Of a DNA stretch of 64,000 nt, positions 7,084 through 15,535 are shown piece by piece. The position numbers were made by a program, and so were the translations under genes. The notes beneath the pieces are model-generated. The model searched no databases. It was not told the DNA's origin and saw only the letters and a program-made list of their open reading frames with translations. Position 1 is the stretch's first letter. The number at the start of each line of letters is the position of its first letter. This DNA comes from Vescimonas cirricatena (lineage in GTDB: Bacteria; Bacillota; Clostridia; Oscillospirales; Oscillospiraceae): positions 1-64,000 of the forward strand of contig NZ_JAJEPW010000001.1 in assembly GCF_020687045.1 (NCBI RefSeq), written 5' to 3'.

Positions 7084-8982
7084 ATGAGAGAATTTGACGC
7101 GGGACAATTTGATATCGCCGTCATCGGCGCGGGACACGCCGGCATCGAGGCGGCTCTGGCCGCCGCCCGCCTGGGGCTGGAAACGGTGTGCCTGACCATC
7201 AACCTGGACGCCGTGGGCAATATGCCCTGCAACCCCGCCATCGGCGGCACCGCCAAGGGTCACCTGGTCCGGGAGCTGGACGCCCTGGGCGGCGAAATGG
7301 CCCGGGCGGCGGACCGGGTCTGCATCCAGTATCGGATGCTCAACCGCCGGAAGGGTCCCGCCGTGTGGTCCCTGCGGGCCCAGGCGGACCGCCGGGCCTA
7401 TCAGCAGGTGATGAAGCACACCCTGGAGCGGCAGGAGCACCTGACCCTGCGCCAGGCGGAGGCGGTGGCCCTGCGGACGGAAAACGGCCGCGTCACCGGC
7501 GTGGTGCTGCGCACCGGGGCGGTATACCGGGTCCGGGCGGTGGTGCTGTGCACCGGCACCTATCTCCGGGGCCGCACCATCGTCGGCGACTGCGTGGAGG
7601 AATCCGGCCCCGACGGACTTCACGCCGCCGGCCCTCTGACGGAGAGCCTGCTGGCCCTGGGCCTGCCTCTGCGGCGGTTCAAAACCGGCACCCCTCCCCG
7701 GGTCAACCGCCGGAGCATCGACTTTTCCCAAATGCAGCTCCAGGAAGGGGACCCCTCTCCCCTGCCCTTCAGCTTCGAGACCCCGGCCCCGCCGGAAAAC
7801 CGAGCGGTGTGCTGGCTGACCTACACCACCCCGGAGACCCACCGCATCATCCGGGAAAACCTGGACAAAAGCCCCCTGTATTCCGGGGTCATCCAGGGGG
7901 TGGGACCCCGATACTGCCCCTCCATCGAAACCAAGATCGTCCGTTTCCCGGACAAGGAGCGGCACCAGCTGTTCATCGAGCCCATGGGCCTGGACACGGA
8001 GGAAATGTACATCCAGGGCTTCTCCTCCTCCCTGCCGGAGGACGTGCAGCTGGCCATGCTGCACTCCGTCCCCGGCCTGGAGCGGGCGGAGATGATGCGC
8101 CCGGCCTACGCCATCGAATACGACTGCATCGACCCCACGGCCCTGCGCCCCACCTTAGAGACCCGGACGGTCCGGGGCCTGTACGGGGCGGGACAGTTCA
8201 ACGGCTCCTCCGGATACGAGGAGGCGGCGGTCCAGGGCTTTGTGGCGGGCGTCAACGCGGCGCTGGCCCTGCTGGGCCGGGAGCCGCTGATCCTGAAGCG
8301 CAGCGAAGGCTACATCGGCACCCTTATCGACGACCTGGTGACCAAGGGCACCCAGGAGCCCTACCGCATGATGACCAGCCGCTCGGAATACCGCCTGCTG
8401 CTGCGGCAGGACAACGCCGACCGCCGCCTGTGCCCCATCGGCTGCCGCATCGGCCTGGTATCGGCTGAGCGGCTGCGGCGGGTGGAGGAAAAATACGCCG
8501 CCGTGGAGCGGGAGATCCGCCGCCTGGAGAAAACCGGCGTCCCCGGCTCGGCAGCCCTGAACGATCTGCTGACGGCCCGGGGCACCGCCCCGGTGGCCGA
8601 CGGCTGCCGCCTCATCGACCTGCTGCGGCGGCCCCAGGTGGGCTATGACGACCTGATCCCCTTCGACCCGGCCCCGCCGGGCCTGCCCCCGGCCGTCCGG
8701 GAGCAGGTGGAGATCACCGTGAAATATGAGGGCTACATCCGCCGCCAGGAGAAGCAGGTGGAGGAATTTGAGAAGCTGGAGCGCCGCCGCCTGCCGCCGG
8801 ACATGGATTACAGCCATATCCAGGGCCTGCGGCTGGAGGCCCGGGAGAAGCTGGCCGCCCTGCGGCCGGAGAACCTGGGCCAGGCGGGCCGCATCTCCGG
8901 CGTATCCCCCGCCGACATAGCGGCCCTGATGGTATACCTGCACACCCGCGAAACACCGCCCGAAGGAGGGACCTCAACATGA
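7084..8982 (+). CDS. mnmG: tRNA uridine-5-carboxymethylaminomethyl modification enzyme MnmG
   Basis: A 632-residue full-length MnmG (GidA). The N-terminal FAD-binding glycine motif is VIGAGHAGIEAALAAARLG, followed by GNMPCNPAIGG and KGHLVRELDALGG, both hallmarks of the family. The C-terminal helical domain that binds MnmE and tRNA is present (SEYRLLLRQDNADRRL to the end). With MnmE it makes the cmnm5 modification at U34 of several tRNAs. mnmG usually sits with rsmG and mnmE, but here it lies between a phosphoesterase and a cyclase gene. Its stop overlaps the next start by 4 bases. Confidence 0.98.
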   Translation: MREFDAGQFDIAVIGAGHAGIEAALAAARLGLETVCLTINLDAVGNMPCNPAIGGTAKGHLVRELDALGGEMARAADRVCIQYRMLNRRKGPAVWSLRAQADRRAYQQVMKHTLERQEHLTLRQAEAVALRTENGRVTGVVLRTGAVYRVRAVVLCTGTYLRGRTIVGDCVEESGPDGLHAAGPLTESLLALGLPLRRFKTGTPPRVNRRSIDFSQMQLQEGDPSPLPFSFETPAPPENRAVCWLTYTTPETHRIIRENLDKSPLYSGVIQGVGPRYCPSIETKIVRFPDKERHQLFIEPMGLDTEEMYIQGFSSSLPEDVQLAMLHSVPGLERAEMMRPAYAIEYDCIDPTALRPTLETRTVRGLYGAGQFNGSSGYEEAAVQGFVAGVNAALALLGREPLILKRSEGYIGTLIDDLVTKGTQEPYRMMTSRSEYRLLLRQDNADRRLCPIGCRIGLVSAERLRRVEEKYAAVEREIRRLEKTGVPGSAALNDLLTARGTAPVADGCRLIDLLRRPQVGYDDLIPFDPAPPGLPPAVREQVEITVKYEGYIRRQEKQVEEFEKLERRRLPPDMDYSHIQGLRLEAREKLAALRPENLGQAGRISGVSPADIAALMVYLHTRETPPEGGTST

Positions 8983-9620
8983 CCGTTATCGACCTGACCC
9001 ACACCATCCGGGAGGATATGCCCGTCTATCCCGGCACGGAGCCGCCCCGGCTTACCACCGCCTGCACCGTTTCCCAGTGCGGCTACCGGGAGACCCTGCT
9101 GCACATGTATTCCCACACCGGCACCCACATGGACGCCCCCGCCCACATGATGGACGGGGCCCCCACCCTGGACAGCTTCGGTCCGGACCGCTTTGTGGGC
9201 CGGGGCTATGTGCTGGACTGCCGTGGCCTGTCCCAAATTCCCCTGGACCTGCTGCTGCGGCACGAGGCCGCCCTGCGGGACGCGGACTTTCTGCTGTTCT
9301 GCACCGGGTGGGACCAATACTGGGGCACCGATGCCTATTATGAGGGGTTTCCGTGTCTGACCGAGGAGGCCGCCCGGTTCGTGGCGGGCCTGCCCCTGAA
9401 GGGGGTGGGAGAGGATTCCATCTCCCTGGACCCCTGCGGCACGGTGGACTTCCCCAACCACCTGACTCTGTTTGGCGCGGGGCTGGTGAATACCGAGAAC
9501 CTCAAGGGGCTGGCGCAGCTCATCGGCCGGGAATTCACGTTCCTGACCATGCCCCTGAAATTTGAAAATGCCGACGGCTGCAGCTGCCGGGCGGCGGCGA
9601 TCATTACCAAGGAGGCTTGA
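8979..9620 (+). CDS. Cyclase family protein (kynurenine formamidase-like)
   Basis: A 213-residue member of the cyclase/arylformamidase family. The metal-binding signature HTGTHMDAPAHM lies near residue 46, and a second His/Asp region appears in SLDPCGTVDFPNHLTLFG. Family members hydrolyse N-formylkynurenine or act on polyketide-like substrates; the substrate here is unknown. It overlaps mnmG by 4 bases and is separated from murT by 5 bases, so it is co-transcribed with both. Confidence 0.88.
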   Translation: MTVIDLTHTIREDMPVYPGTEPPRLTTACTVSQCGYRETLLHMYSHTGTHMDAPAHMMDGAPTLDSFGPDRFVGRGYVLDCRGLSQIPLDLLLRHEAALRDADFLLFCTGWDQYWGTDAYYEGFPCLTEEAARFVAGLPLKGVGEDSISLDPCGTVDFPNHLTLFGAGLVNTENLKGLAQLIGREFTFLTMPLKFENADGCSCRAAAIITKEA

Positions 9621-9625
9621 ACACA

Positions 9626-11020
9626 ATGGGTAAACTGCGATTCCTGTTTGCGCTGTGGATGGCGAAGCTGTCCGTCCCGGCGCTGAAGATCACCCGCCAC
9701 AACGGAACGGACTTCCCCGGCACCCTGGCCCTGAAGCTGTGCCCGGACTTTCTGAAGTATGTGGGCCGTCCCAAAACCATCATCGCCGTCACCGGCACCA
9801 ACGGCAAAACCACCGTCAGCAATCTCCTGGCGGACACCCTGGAAAAGGCGGGTCACCGGGTCCTCATCAACCGGGCCGGTTCCAACGTGGCCAGCGGCAT
9901 CGCCACCGCCCTGCTGAAGGGCTGCGACCTGGCGGGCCGGGTAAAGGACTATGACATGGCCGTGCTGGAGGTGGACGAGCGCTCCAGCGTCCGGGTGTAC
10001 CCCTACATCACCCCGGACTATATCGCCGTCACCAACCTGTTCCGGGACAGCATCATGCGCAACGCCCACGCCGACTTCATCGCCGGCATCATCAGCCGCA
10101 GCGTCCCCGCCGCCTCCAAGCTGGTGCTCAACGCCGACGACCTGATCTCCTGCGGCCTGGCCCCGGAGAATTCCCGGGTCTATTTCGGCATCGACCGCCT
10201 GCCCTCGGACACCGTGGAGTGCGTCAACCACATCAACGACGTGCGCATCTGCCCCAAGTGCGCCGGGAAGCTGCGCTATGAATACCGCCGCTATCACCAC
10301 ATCGGCCGGGCCGTGTGCCAGGACTGCGGCTTCCACTCCCCGGACAGCGACTATCTGGCCACCAACGTGGATATCCCCGGCGGTACCATGACCATCCGGG
10401 AGGGCGGCAAGGAATACCCCTACACCCTGATCTGCGACAGCGTGTTCAATGTCTACAACATGGTCACGGTGATCGCCGTGCTGCGTCAGCTGGGCTACGC
10501 CCATGACGAGATCGCCCGGGTGCTGTCCCAGTCCGCCATCACCGAAAGCCGCCACAACGTGGAACAGGCCGGAAACGTCACCCTGGTCCGGGAAATGGCC
10601 AAGGACAAGAACGCCCTGGCCTGCTCCCGGGTATTCCAGTATATCGCCTCCCGCCCCGGCAAGAAAGAAGTCATGCTGCTGATGAACTCCCTGACGGACG
10701 TGCCCCACTGGTCGGAAAACGTCTGCTGGTTCTACGATACGGACTTTGAGTATCTGGCGGACGAGAGCATCGTCCGGGTGGTGTGCACCGGTCTGCGGTG
10801 CGAGGACTACAAGCTCCGCTGCCTGATGGCCGGCGTGCCGGAGGACCGCCTGGCCTGCGCCAAGGACGAGCACGACGCAGCGGCCATGATGGCCTACGAG
10901 CCCGGCGACGAGCTGTATGTGCTCTACGGCACGGACACCCTGGAGCTTGCCTATCAGGTATATGACCAGATGAAGGATATCGCCCGTTCCCGGGCGGCGG
11001 AGCAGGAGGTGCAGGCATGA
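9626..11020 (+). CDS. murT: MurT, Mur-ligase subunit of lipid II isoglutaminyl synthase
   Basis: A 464-residue protein starting at ATG 9626, with GGAGG ten bases upstream; a TTG at 9617 is too close to that site. It has the Mur-ligase ATP loop TGTNGKTTVSNLLAD, AVLEVDERS, and the MurT-specific zinc ribbon CPKCAGKL...CQDCGFH, followed by the DUF1727 C-terminal domain. MurT activates the alpha-carboxyl of D-Glu in lipid II for amidation, with ammonia supplied by GatD. The gatD gene follows with a 4-base overlap. The neighbour is unusual because its glutaminase residues are replaced (see gatD). Confidence 0.93.
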   Translation: MGKLRFLFALWMAKLSVPALKITRHNGTDFPGTLALKLCPDFLKYVGRPKTIIAVTGTNGKTTVSNLLADTLEKAGHRVLINRAGSNVASGIATALLKGCDLAGRVKDYDMAVLEVDERSSVRVYPYITPDYIAVTNLFRDSIMRNAHADFIAGIISRSVPAASKLVLNADDLISCGLAPENSRVYFGIDRLPSDTVECVNHINDVRICPKCAGKLRYEYRRYHHIGRAVCQDCGFHSPDSDYLATNVDIPGGTMTIREGGKEYPYTLICDSVFNVYNMVTVIAVLRQLGYAHDEIARVLSQSAITESRHNVEQAGNVTLVREMAKDKNALACSRVFQYIASRPGKKEVMLLMNSLTDVPHWSENVCWFYDTDFEYLADESIVRVVCTGLRCEDYKLRCLMAGVPEDRLACAKDEHDAAAMMAYEPGDELYVLYGTDTLELAYQVYDQMKDIARSRAAEQEVQA

Positions 11021-11733
11021 AAACCGAGATTTTGTTCCCCGAGGTGGCCAACCTCTGCGGCGACCTGATGAACGTCACCTATCTGCGCCAGTCCTGCCCG
11101 GAGATGGAGGTGGTGGAAACCGGTCTGAAGGACCGCCCCGCCTTTCTGGACGGCGGCGTGGACCTGGTGTACGTGGGCTCTGCCACCGAGCGGGGGTTGC
11201 AGCTGATGGTCCAGGCCCTGACCCCCTATAAGGCGGAACTGGAGCGCTATGTGGACGGCGGCGGGCTGATGCTGGCCACCGGCAACGCCCTGGACGCCCT
11301 GGGCGAATATGTGGTCATCGACGGCAAGCGCGCCTTCGACGGCCTGGGCATTCTCAAGACCCACGCCGAGTATCATATGATGAAGCGCCACAACAGCTTC
11401 CTGCTGGGCAGCTTCCAGGATATGGAGATCGTGGGCTTCAAGAGCCTGTTCGGCCACACCTATCCCGATGATGAGCTGGCGAACCCCCTGTTCCGGGTGG
11501 AGCGTGGTGTGGGCCGCCATCCCGGGGCCTTTGCCGAGGGCTTTCTCCGGGGCGGCCTCATGGCCACCTACCTCATCGGCCCCCTGCTGCCGCTGAACCC
11601 GCCCTTCACCCGGTATCTGCTGGAGCAGATGGGAGCCAGGGACGTGCACCTGGCCTTTGAGGACACCGCCATGAAGGCCTACCGGGCCCGGGTGGAGGAG
11701 TTCCGGGACGAAAAGCGGGGCTATCAGTATTAA
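11017..11733 (+). CDS. gatD: GatD-like glutamine amidotransferase subunit, catalytic residues absent
   Basis: A 238-residue partner of MurT, starting in a 4-base overlap with it. The overall frame matches GatD, with DGLGILKTHAEYH, VGFKSLFGHTY and MATYLIGPLLPLN. However, the nucleophile block that reads ICGGYQ in S. aureus GatD reads TGNALD here, putting Gly89 where the Cys should be. The histidine of TYLHGP is Ile187 here. The GGG(S)DREQ block is also altered. As read, it cannot release ammonia from glutamine by the usual Cys-His dyad. It may act as a structural partner, or the complex may use free ammonia. The symbol is given by homology and position, not by activity. Confidence 0.8.
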   Translation: MKTEILFPEVANLCGDLMNVTYLRQSCPEMEVVETGLKDRPAFLDGGVDLVYVGSATERGLQLMVQALTPYKAELERYVDGGGLMLATGNALDALGEYVVIDGKRAFDGLGILKTHAEYHMMKRHNSFLLGSFQDMEIVGFKSLFGHTYPDDELANPLFRVERGVGRHPGAFAEGFLRGGLMATYLIGPLLPLNPPFTRYLLEQMGARDVHLAFEDTAMKAYRARVEEFRDEKRGYQY

Positions 11734-11768
11734 ACCGCACAACCCCCCGTACCTGACCCGCACAAAAG

Positions 11769-11799
11769 AAAATCAGGCCCCGGGAGACGGTCCCGGGGC
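11769..11799 (-). terminator. Hairpin terminator reading leftward
   Basis: GCCCCGGGA (11777-11785) pairs with TCCCGGGGC (11791-11799). On the minus strand the stem is followed by CTGATTTTCTTTT, a terminator-like U tract for leftward transcripts. It could also mark the end of gatD on the plus strand, where no T run follows. Confidence 0.6.
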
Positions 11800-11828
11800 T
11801 TGACAAGACGGCCTGCGCCGCCTATAAT
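11800..11828 (+). promoter_or_regulatory. Consensus sigma-A promoter for a small plus-strand RNA
   Basis: TTGACA (11800-11805), 17 bases, TATAAT (11823-11828): both boxes are perfect consensus. No protein gene of any size follows before the hairpin at 11889-11918, so its product is a short RNA. Confidence 0.85.
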
Positions 11829-11834
11829 GAACAC

Positions 11835-11925
11835 AGAAAAGGGCGCTGCGACAAGCGGTTGGCTCGGTTCAATCAGGAATTCATAATGAAAACCGTCACT
11901 TGGCCGAGTGGCGGTTTTCGCGTTT
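11835..11925 (+). ncRNA. Candidate small RNA, convergent to the 26-residue ORF
   Basis: A transcript from the consensus promoter would be about 90 bases and end at the hairpin AAAACCGTCACT (11889-11900) with AGTGGCGGTTTT (11907-11918). It contains GCGGTTGGCT (11855-11864). An inverted copy of this sequence (AGCCAACCGC, 12002-12011) lies on the far side, in the leader of the opposing gene. The 3' part is complementary to the 3' end of the opposing mRNA. The arrangement resembles convergent type I toxin-antitoxin RNAs; no expression evidence exists. Confidence 0.5.
11889..11918. terminator. Shared bidirectional hairpin between convergent units
   Basis: A stem of 12 bases with one mismatch (11889-11900 with 11907-11918) has A-rich and T-rich flanks, so it can end both the plus-strand RNA and the minus-strand ORF transcript. 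The stop codon of the minus ORF (11898-11896) lies inside the stem. Confidence 0.65.
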
Positions 11926-11976
11926 CTTTACAATGATCGTAACCGTATAGGGCCCGATATGTAATGTAATCCGCAT
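11896..11976 (-). CDS. 26-residue small protein, possible type I toxin-like peptide
   Basis: ATG 11976-11974 to TGA 11898-11896 encodes MRITLHIGPYTVTIIVKK, then eight polar residues ending RHSAK. The alternating hydrophobic/polar pattern suggests a beta hairpin with a basic tail. The ribosome site (AAAGGGGGTG) lies in a hairpin made by CCCCGAAAGGGG, so translation is probably controlled. A 10-codon upstream ORF (12033-12001) ends just before that hairpin. A promoter at 12066-12038 drives it. I do not recognise the family with certainty. Toxin function is inferred only from layout. Confidence 0.6.
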   Translation of the reverse strand: MRITLHIGPYTVTIIVKKRENRHSAK

Positions 11977-12000
11977 GGCGTCACCCCCTTTCGGGGATCA

Positions 12001-12033
12001 TCAGCCAACCGCCTGCCGTTCGTGCAGCGCCAT
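12001..12033 (-). CDS. Possible 10-residue upstream ORF
   Basis: ATG 12033-12031 to TGA 12003-12001 (MALHERQAVG). The ATG lies only about 5-7 bases after the -10 box, so the message may be leaderless. Translating ribosomes would end next to the hairpin that hides the ribosome site of the 26-residue ORF and could open it. This is inference from position. Confidence 0.35.
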   Translation of the reverse strand: MALHERQAVG

Positions 12034-12037
12034 GGCT

Positions 12038-12066
12038 ATTGTATCAAATGGCGCGGCGGAATGCAA
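12038..12066 (-). promoter_or_regulatory. Sigma-A promoter of the 26-residue ORF
   Basis: On the minus strand TTGCAT (12066-12061), 17 bases, TACAAT (12043-12038). Confidence 0.7.
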
Positions 12067-12128
12067 CACGTTTCTGCCGCCTGCACCCCCGTCCCCGCCG
12101 CCGCATACACTGATATCGAGGTGATATC

Positions 12129-12449
12129 ATGGAGGTGCTGCAAGACGGCGTGCTGGCCTTTCTGGCGGCCACGGGGCTGGCGGCCCTGTTCTGGCTGCTG
12201 ACGGGCTGGTTCCGGCGGCGGGAGCCCGCCCGGGTGATGCTGCTGATCCCCGCCCGGCCCGGCTGCGACTTTGCCGCCCCGGCGGCCCAGATGCTGGACC
12301 TGCGGCGGCAGCTGCGGGGGGCGGTCCCCATCGTGCTGTGCGACTGCGGCCTGGAGGGGGCGGACCTGCGCCGGGCCCGGGAGCTGACGGAGCGATACGA
12401 CGATCTTCTGCTGCTGACGGCGGCGGAGATCCCCGACCATTTACCATAA
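12129..12449 (+). CDS. Small membrane-anchored protein of unknown function
   Basis: A 106-residue protein with one N-terminal membrane segment (residues 8-26, LAFLAATGLAALFWLLTGW) and a cytoplasmic domain that begins RVMLLIPARPGCDFAA. GAGGTG precedes the ATG. It lies 11 bases before recD2 and is probably co-transcribed with it. No family was recognised; the soluble part has an alternating strand/helix pattern (VMLLIPA, PIVLCDC, DLLLLTA). Confidence 0.6.
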   Translation: MEVLQDGVLAFLAATGLAALFWLLTGWFRRREPARVMLLIPARPGCDFAAPAAQMLDLRRQLRGAVPIVLCDCGLEGADLRRARELTERYDDLLLLTAAEIPDHLP

Positions 12450-12460
12450 GGAGGGCCGCT

Positions 12461-14680
12461 ATGGCCGAACGAAGCACGGTGGAGGGCGCCGTACAAAGCC
12501 TGATTTTTCAGAATGAGGACAACGGCTACACCGTGCTCTCCCTGCTGACGGACGACGGCGAGCTGGTGACGGTGGTGGGGTGCATCCCCTGCGCCGCCCC
12601 CGGCGAGGGCATGACCGTCACCGGGGTGTGGACCAACCACCCCAGCTACGGCCCCCAGTTCGCGGCGGAATCCGTGGAGCGCCGCATGCCGGAGACGGAG
12701 GAGGACATCGCGGCCTATCTGGCCTCCGGCATTCTCAAGGGCATCGGCCCCGCCACCGCCCAGCGGCTGGTGGACCGCTTCGGGGCGGACACCCTGGCCG
12801 TTATCGAGGAGGAGCCGGAGCGGCTGCAAACCGTCAAGGGCATCACCGCCAAAAAGGCCATGGAGCTGTCCGCCGCCTTCCGGGAGCTGACGGGGCTGAA
12901 GCGGGTGATGGAATTTCTGGCCCGGTATGAGCTGCCGGTGCCTCTGGCCATGCAGCTGTACCGGGCCTATGGGGCCCAGGCCCTGCCCCGGCTGAAGGAG
13001 GACCCCTATCTTCTCACGGGGCAGGCCTACGGCGTGGCCTTTTCCACCATGGACGAGATCGCCCTGAGCATGGGCTTCGACGGCGACAGCCCCTGCCGGG
13101 TGGAGGCCGCCCTTACATACGAGCTGTCCCACAATCTGAACAACGGCCATGTGTTCCTGCCCCGGGACAAGCTGCTTTTTGCCTCCGCCCAGTTGATTGA
13201 CGGCAACCCGGACGCCCTGGAGACCGCCCTGGACGGGCTGCTGGCCCGGGGCGTCATCGTCCAGGAGCCGGTGGCGGGGGTGCAGGCCTGCTATCTCCAG
13301 CGCCTGTATCAGGCGGAGACCCAGGTGGCCCGGCGGCTGCTGTCCCTGCGGGACGCGCCCCGGCAGACCGGGAAAAACGTGGACAAAATCATCGCCGAGA
13401 TGGAGGCCCGCCAGGGCATCGCCTATGCGCCCCAGCAGCGCCGGGCGGTGGAGCTGGCGGCCCGGAGCGGGGTGCTGCTGCTGACCGGCGGCCCCGGCAC
13501 CGGCAAAACCACCTCCACCCGGGGCATCGTCACCCTGCTGGAGCGCATGGGCCTGACGGTGCTGCTGCTGGCCCCCACGGGCCGGGCGGCCAAGCGCATG
13601 AGCGAGCTGTGCTCCCGGGAGGCCCAGACCATCCACCGCTGCCTGGGCATGACCTTCAACGAGCTCACCGGCGAGGTGACCTTCAAGAAAAACGAAAAGG
13701 ACCTGTTGGAGGCCGATGCCGTCATCGTGGACGAGATGAGCATGGTGGACCTGCCGCTGATGGACGCCCTGCTGGCGGCCCTGAAGCCCGGGTGCCGCCT
13801 GGTGATGGTGGGGGACCCGGACCAGCTGCCCTCCGTGGGCCCCGGCAACGTGCTGGGAGATATCCTGCGCAGCGGCGCGGTGGACTCCGTGACCCTGACG
13901 GAGGTGTTCCGCCAGGCGGAGCAGTCCGCCATCATCCGCAGCGCCCACGCCGTGAACCGGGGCCAGGCCCCGGACCTGAGCAACAAGCAAAGCGACTTTT
14001 TCTTCCTGTGCCGCCGCTCGCCGGACCGGCTGGTGCAGACGGTGGTGGACCTGTGCCGCACCCGTCTGCCGGACAAGATGGGCATCCCCGCCGGGCAGAT
14101 CCAGGTGCTGACCCCCACCCGCAAGGGGGAGACCGGCACCGTCAGCCTGAACCGGGCCCTGCAGGCAGCTCTGAACCCCCCGGCCCCGGGCAAGCGCCAG
14201 AAGACCTGGGGCGACATGATCTTCCGGGTGGGGGACCGGGTGATGCAGACCCGGAACAACTATGACGTTCTCTGGGAAAAGGACGACGGCGAGGCCGGCA
14301 GCGGTATCTTCAACGGCGACGTGGGCACGGTGGAGGACATCGACCCCTCCGGCGAGCTGGTGACCATCCGGTTCGACGACCGCACCAGCGTATACACCGC
14401 CGACCTGCTGAGCCAGCTGGACATGGCCTACGCCATGACCGTCCACAAGGCCCAGGGCAGCGAATACCGGGCGGTGGTGCTGGTGTCCGCCCCGGCGGCT
14501 CCCAACCTGCTGGTCCGGGGCGTGCTGTACACCGCCATCACCCGGGCCAGGGAGCTGCTGGTGATGGTAGGCGACGACGCCATCCCCGGCCGCATGGCGG
14601 AAAACGACCGCCGCACCCGGCGATACAGCGGCCTGCGCCGCAGACTCAAGCAAGGAGGACCAAGCCATGGGCATGAGTGA
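12461..14680 (+). CDS. recD2: RecD-like DNA helicase (RecD2)
   Basis: A 739-residue SF1B helicase starting MAERSTVEGAVQSL at ATG 12461, with AAGGAGG before it. Residues 1-90 form the OB-like N-terminal domain. Helix-hairpin-helix motifs follow (SGILKGIGPATAQRLV, QTVKGITAKKA). Walker A is LTGGPGTGKTTSTRG near residue 340, Walker B is VIVDEMSMVD, and the UvrD-C block AYAMTVHKAQGSEY ends the motor. RecD2 unwinds 5'-3' and acts in repair without RecBC. It overlaps comF. Confidence 0.95.
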   Translation: MAERSTVEGAVQSLIFQNEDNGYTVLSLLTDDGELVTVVGCIPCAAPGEGMTVTGVWTNHPSYGPQFAAESVERRMPETEEDIAAYLASGILKGIGPATAQRLVDRFGADTLAVIEEEPERLQTVKGITAKKAMELSAAFRELTGLKRVMEFLARYELPVPLAMQLYRAYGAQALPRLKEDPYLLTGQAYGVAFSTMDEIALSMGFDGDSPCRVEAALTYELSHNLNNGHVFLPRDKLLFASAQLIDGNPDALETALDGLLARGVIVQEPVAGVQACYLQRLYQAETQVARRLLSLRDAPRQTGKNVDKIIAEMEARQGIAYAPQQRRAVELAARSGVLLLTGGPGTGKTTSTRGIVTLLERMGLTVLLLAPTGRAAKRMSELCSREAQTIHRCLGMTFNELTGEVTFKKNEKDLLEADAVIVDEMSMVDLPLMDALLAALKPGCRLVMVGDPDQLPSVGPGNVLGDILRSGAVDSVTLTEVFRQAEQSAIIRSAHAVNRGQAPDLSNKQSDFFFLCRRSPDRLVQTVVDLCRTRLPDKMGIPAGQIQVLTPTRKGETGTVSLNRALQAALNPPAPGKRQKTWGDMIFRVGDRVMQTRNNYDVLWEKDDGEAGSGIFNGDVGTVEDIDPSGELVTIRFDDRTSVYTADLLSQLDMAYAMTVHKAQGSEYRAVVLVSAPAAPNLLVRGVLYTAITRARELLVMVGDDAIPGRMAENDRRTRRYSGLRRRLKQGGPSHGHE

Positions 14681-15347
14681 TCTCAACGAACGGCTGAACC
14701 AGCTGGAGCAGGGGGCATTGAACTTCCTGTTCCCCCGGCGCTGCCCCTTCTGCAATCAGCACATCGGCAGCAAGGAGCTGATCTGCGCCGGCTGCGAAAA
14801 GAAGTTGCCCTACACCGGGGACCGGGCCGTCCGCCAGACCTCCTGGGGCCGGGTGGCCGCGCCTCTGTATTACGAGGACGCCGTCCGCCGTGCCATTCTG
14901 GACTTCAAATTCAAGGGCCGCATGGGCGGCCTGCCCTGCTTCGGCAGCCTGACGGCCCGCTGCGCGGCGGAGGAGTTCGGCGGCGAGTTCGACGCCATCA
15001 CCTGGGTGCCGGTGAGCCGGAAGCGCCTGCGCAAGCGGGGCTTTGACCAGGCCCGGTATCTGGCCGGGAGCCTGTGCGTAGAGTGGCACGTGGAGCCCCA
15101 GGAGACCCTGCGCAAAATTCTGGACAACCCGCCCCAGTCCGGCCTGGAGGACGCCGACGCCCGCCGGGCCAACGTCCTGGGGGCCTATGAGGCCGTCCAT
15201 CCGGAGCGCATCGCCGGAAAGCGCTTCCTGCTGGTGGACGACATCTGCACCACCGGGTCCACCCTGGGGGAGGCCGCCCGGGTCCTGCGCCAGGCGGGAG
15301 CCGCCGACGTGCTGGGTCTGACCCTGGCCGTCACCCGGGAGGAATAA
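14667..15347 (+). CDS. comF: ComF family phosphoribosyltransferase-like protein
   Basis: A 226-residue protein. The N-terminal four-Cys zinc finger is CPFCNQHIGS then CAGCEKKLPY (residues 29-52). The C-terminal PRTase loop is FLLVDDICTTGSTLGEAARV. ComF proteins support DNA uptake during transformation. The gene overlaps recD2 by 14 bases, so both are read from the same message. Confidence 0.93.
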   Translation: MGMSDLNERLNQLEQGALNFLFPRRCPFCNQHIGSKELICAGCEKKLPYTGDRAVRQTSWGRVAAPLYYEDAVRRAILDFKFKGRMGGLPCFGSLTARCAAEEFGGEFDAITWVPVSRKRLRKRGFDQARYLAGSLCVEWHVEPQETLRKILDNPPQSGLEDADARRANVLGAYEAVHPERIAGKRFLLVDDICTTGSTLGEAARVLRQAGAADVLGLTLAVTREE

Positions 15348-15438
15348 AATCCCTGCCGCCTGTCCATAATGAAGCACCGGCCCAAAGGTTACAAATTATG
15401 AACAAAAGATTACGATTTGGAAAAACCCACAAATTCTC

Positions 15439-15467
15439 TTGCAAAATGGGAAAAGCGCCATTATAAT
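15439..15467 (+). promoter_or_regulatory. Sigma-A promoter of mreB
   Basis: TTGCAA (15439-15444), 17 bases, TATAAT (15462-15467), about 70 bases before the mreB start. Confidence 0.8.
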
Positions 15468-15535
15468 AGGATATCAGGAATTAAATGGCCCTCCCCGGGG
15501 CCGTGGTCCATATCAGAAAAATGAGGTGCAGCATT

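Noticed and set aside
6133..8064. 643-codon frame antisense to the phosphoesterase and mnmG
   Set aside because: Same artefact of GC-rich codons; the two sense genes are unambiguous.
9338..10873. 511-codon antisense frame over cyclase and murT
   Set aside because: Composition bias only; no ribosome site, no recognisable motif.
12044..14755. 903-codon open frame antisense to recD2
   Set aside because: Product is rich in His, Gln, Gly, Ala and Arg with no domain; it is the mirror of GC-rich third positions of recD2. The sense strand has all helicase motifs.
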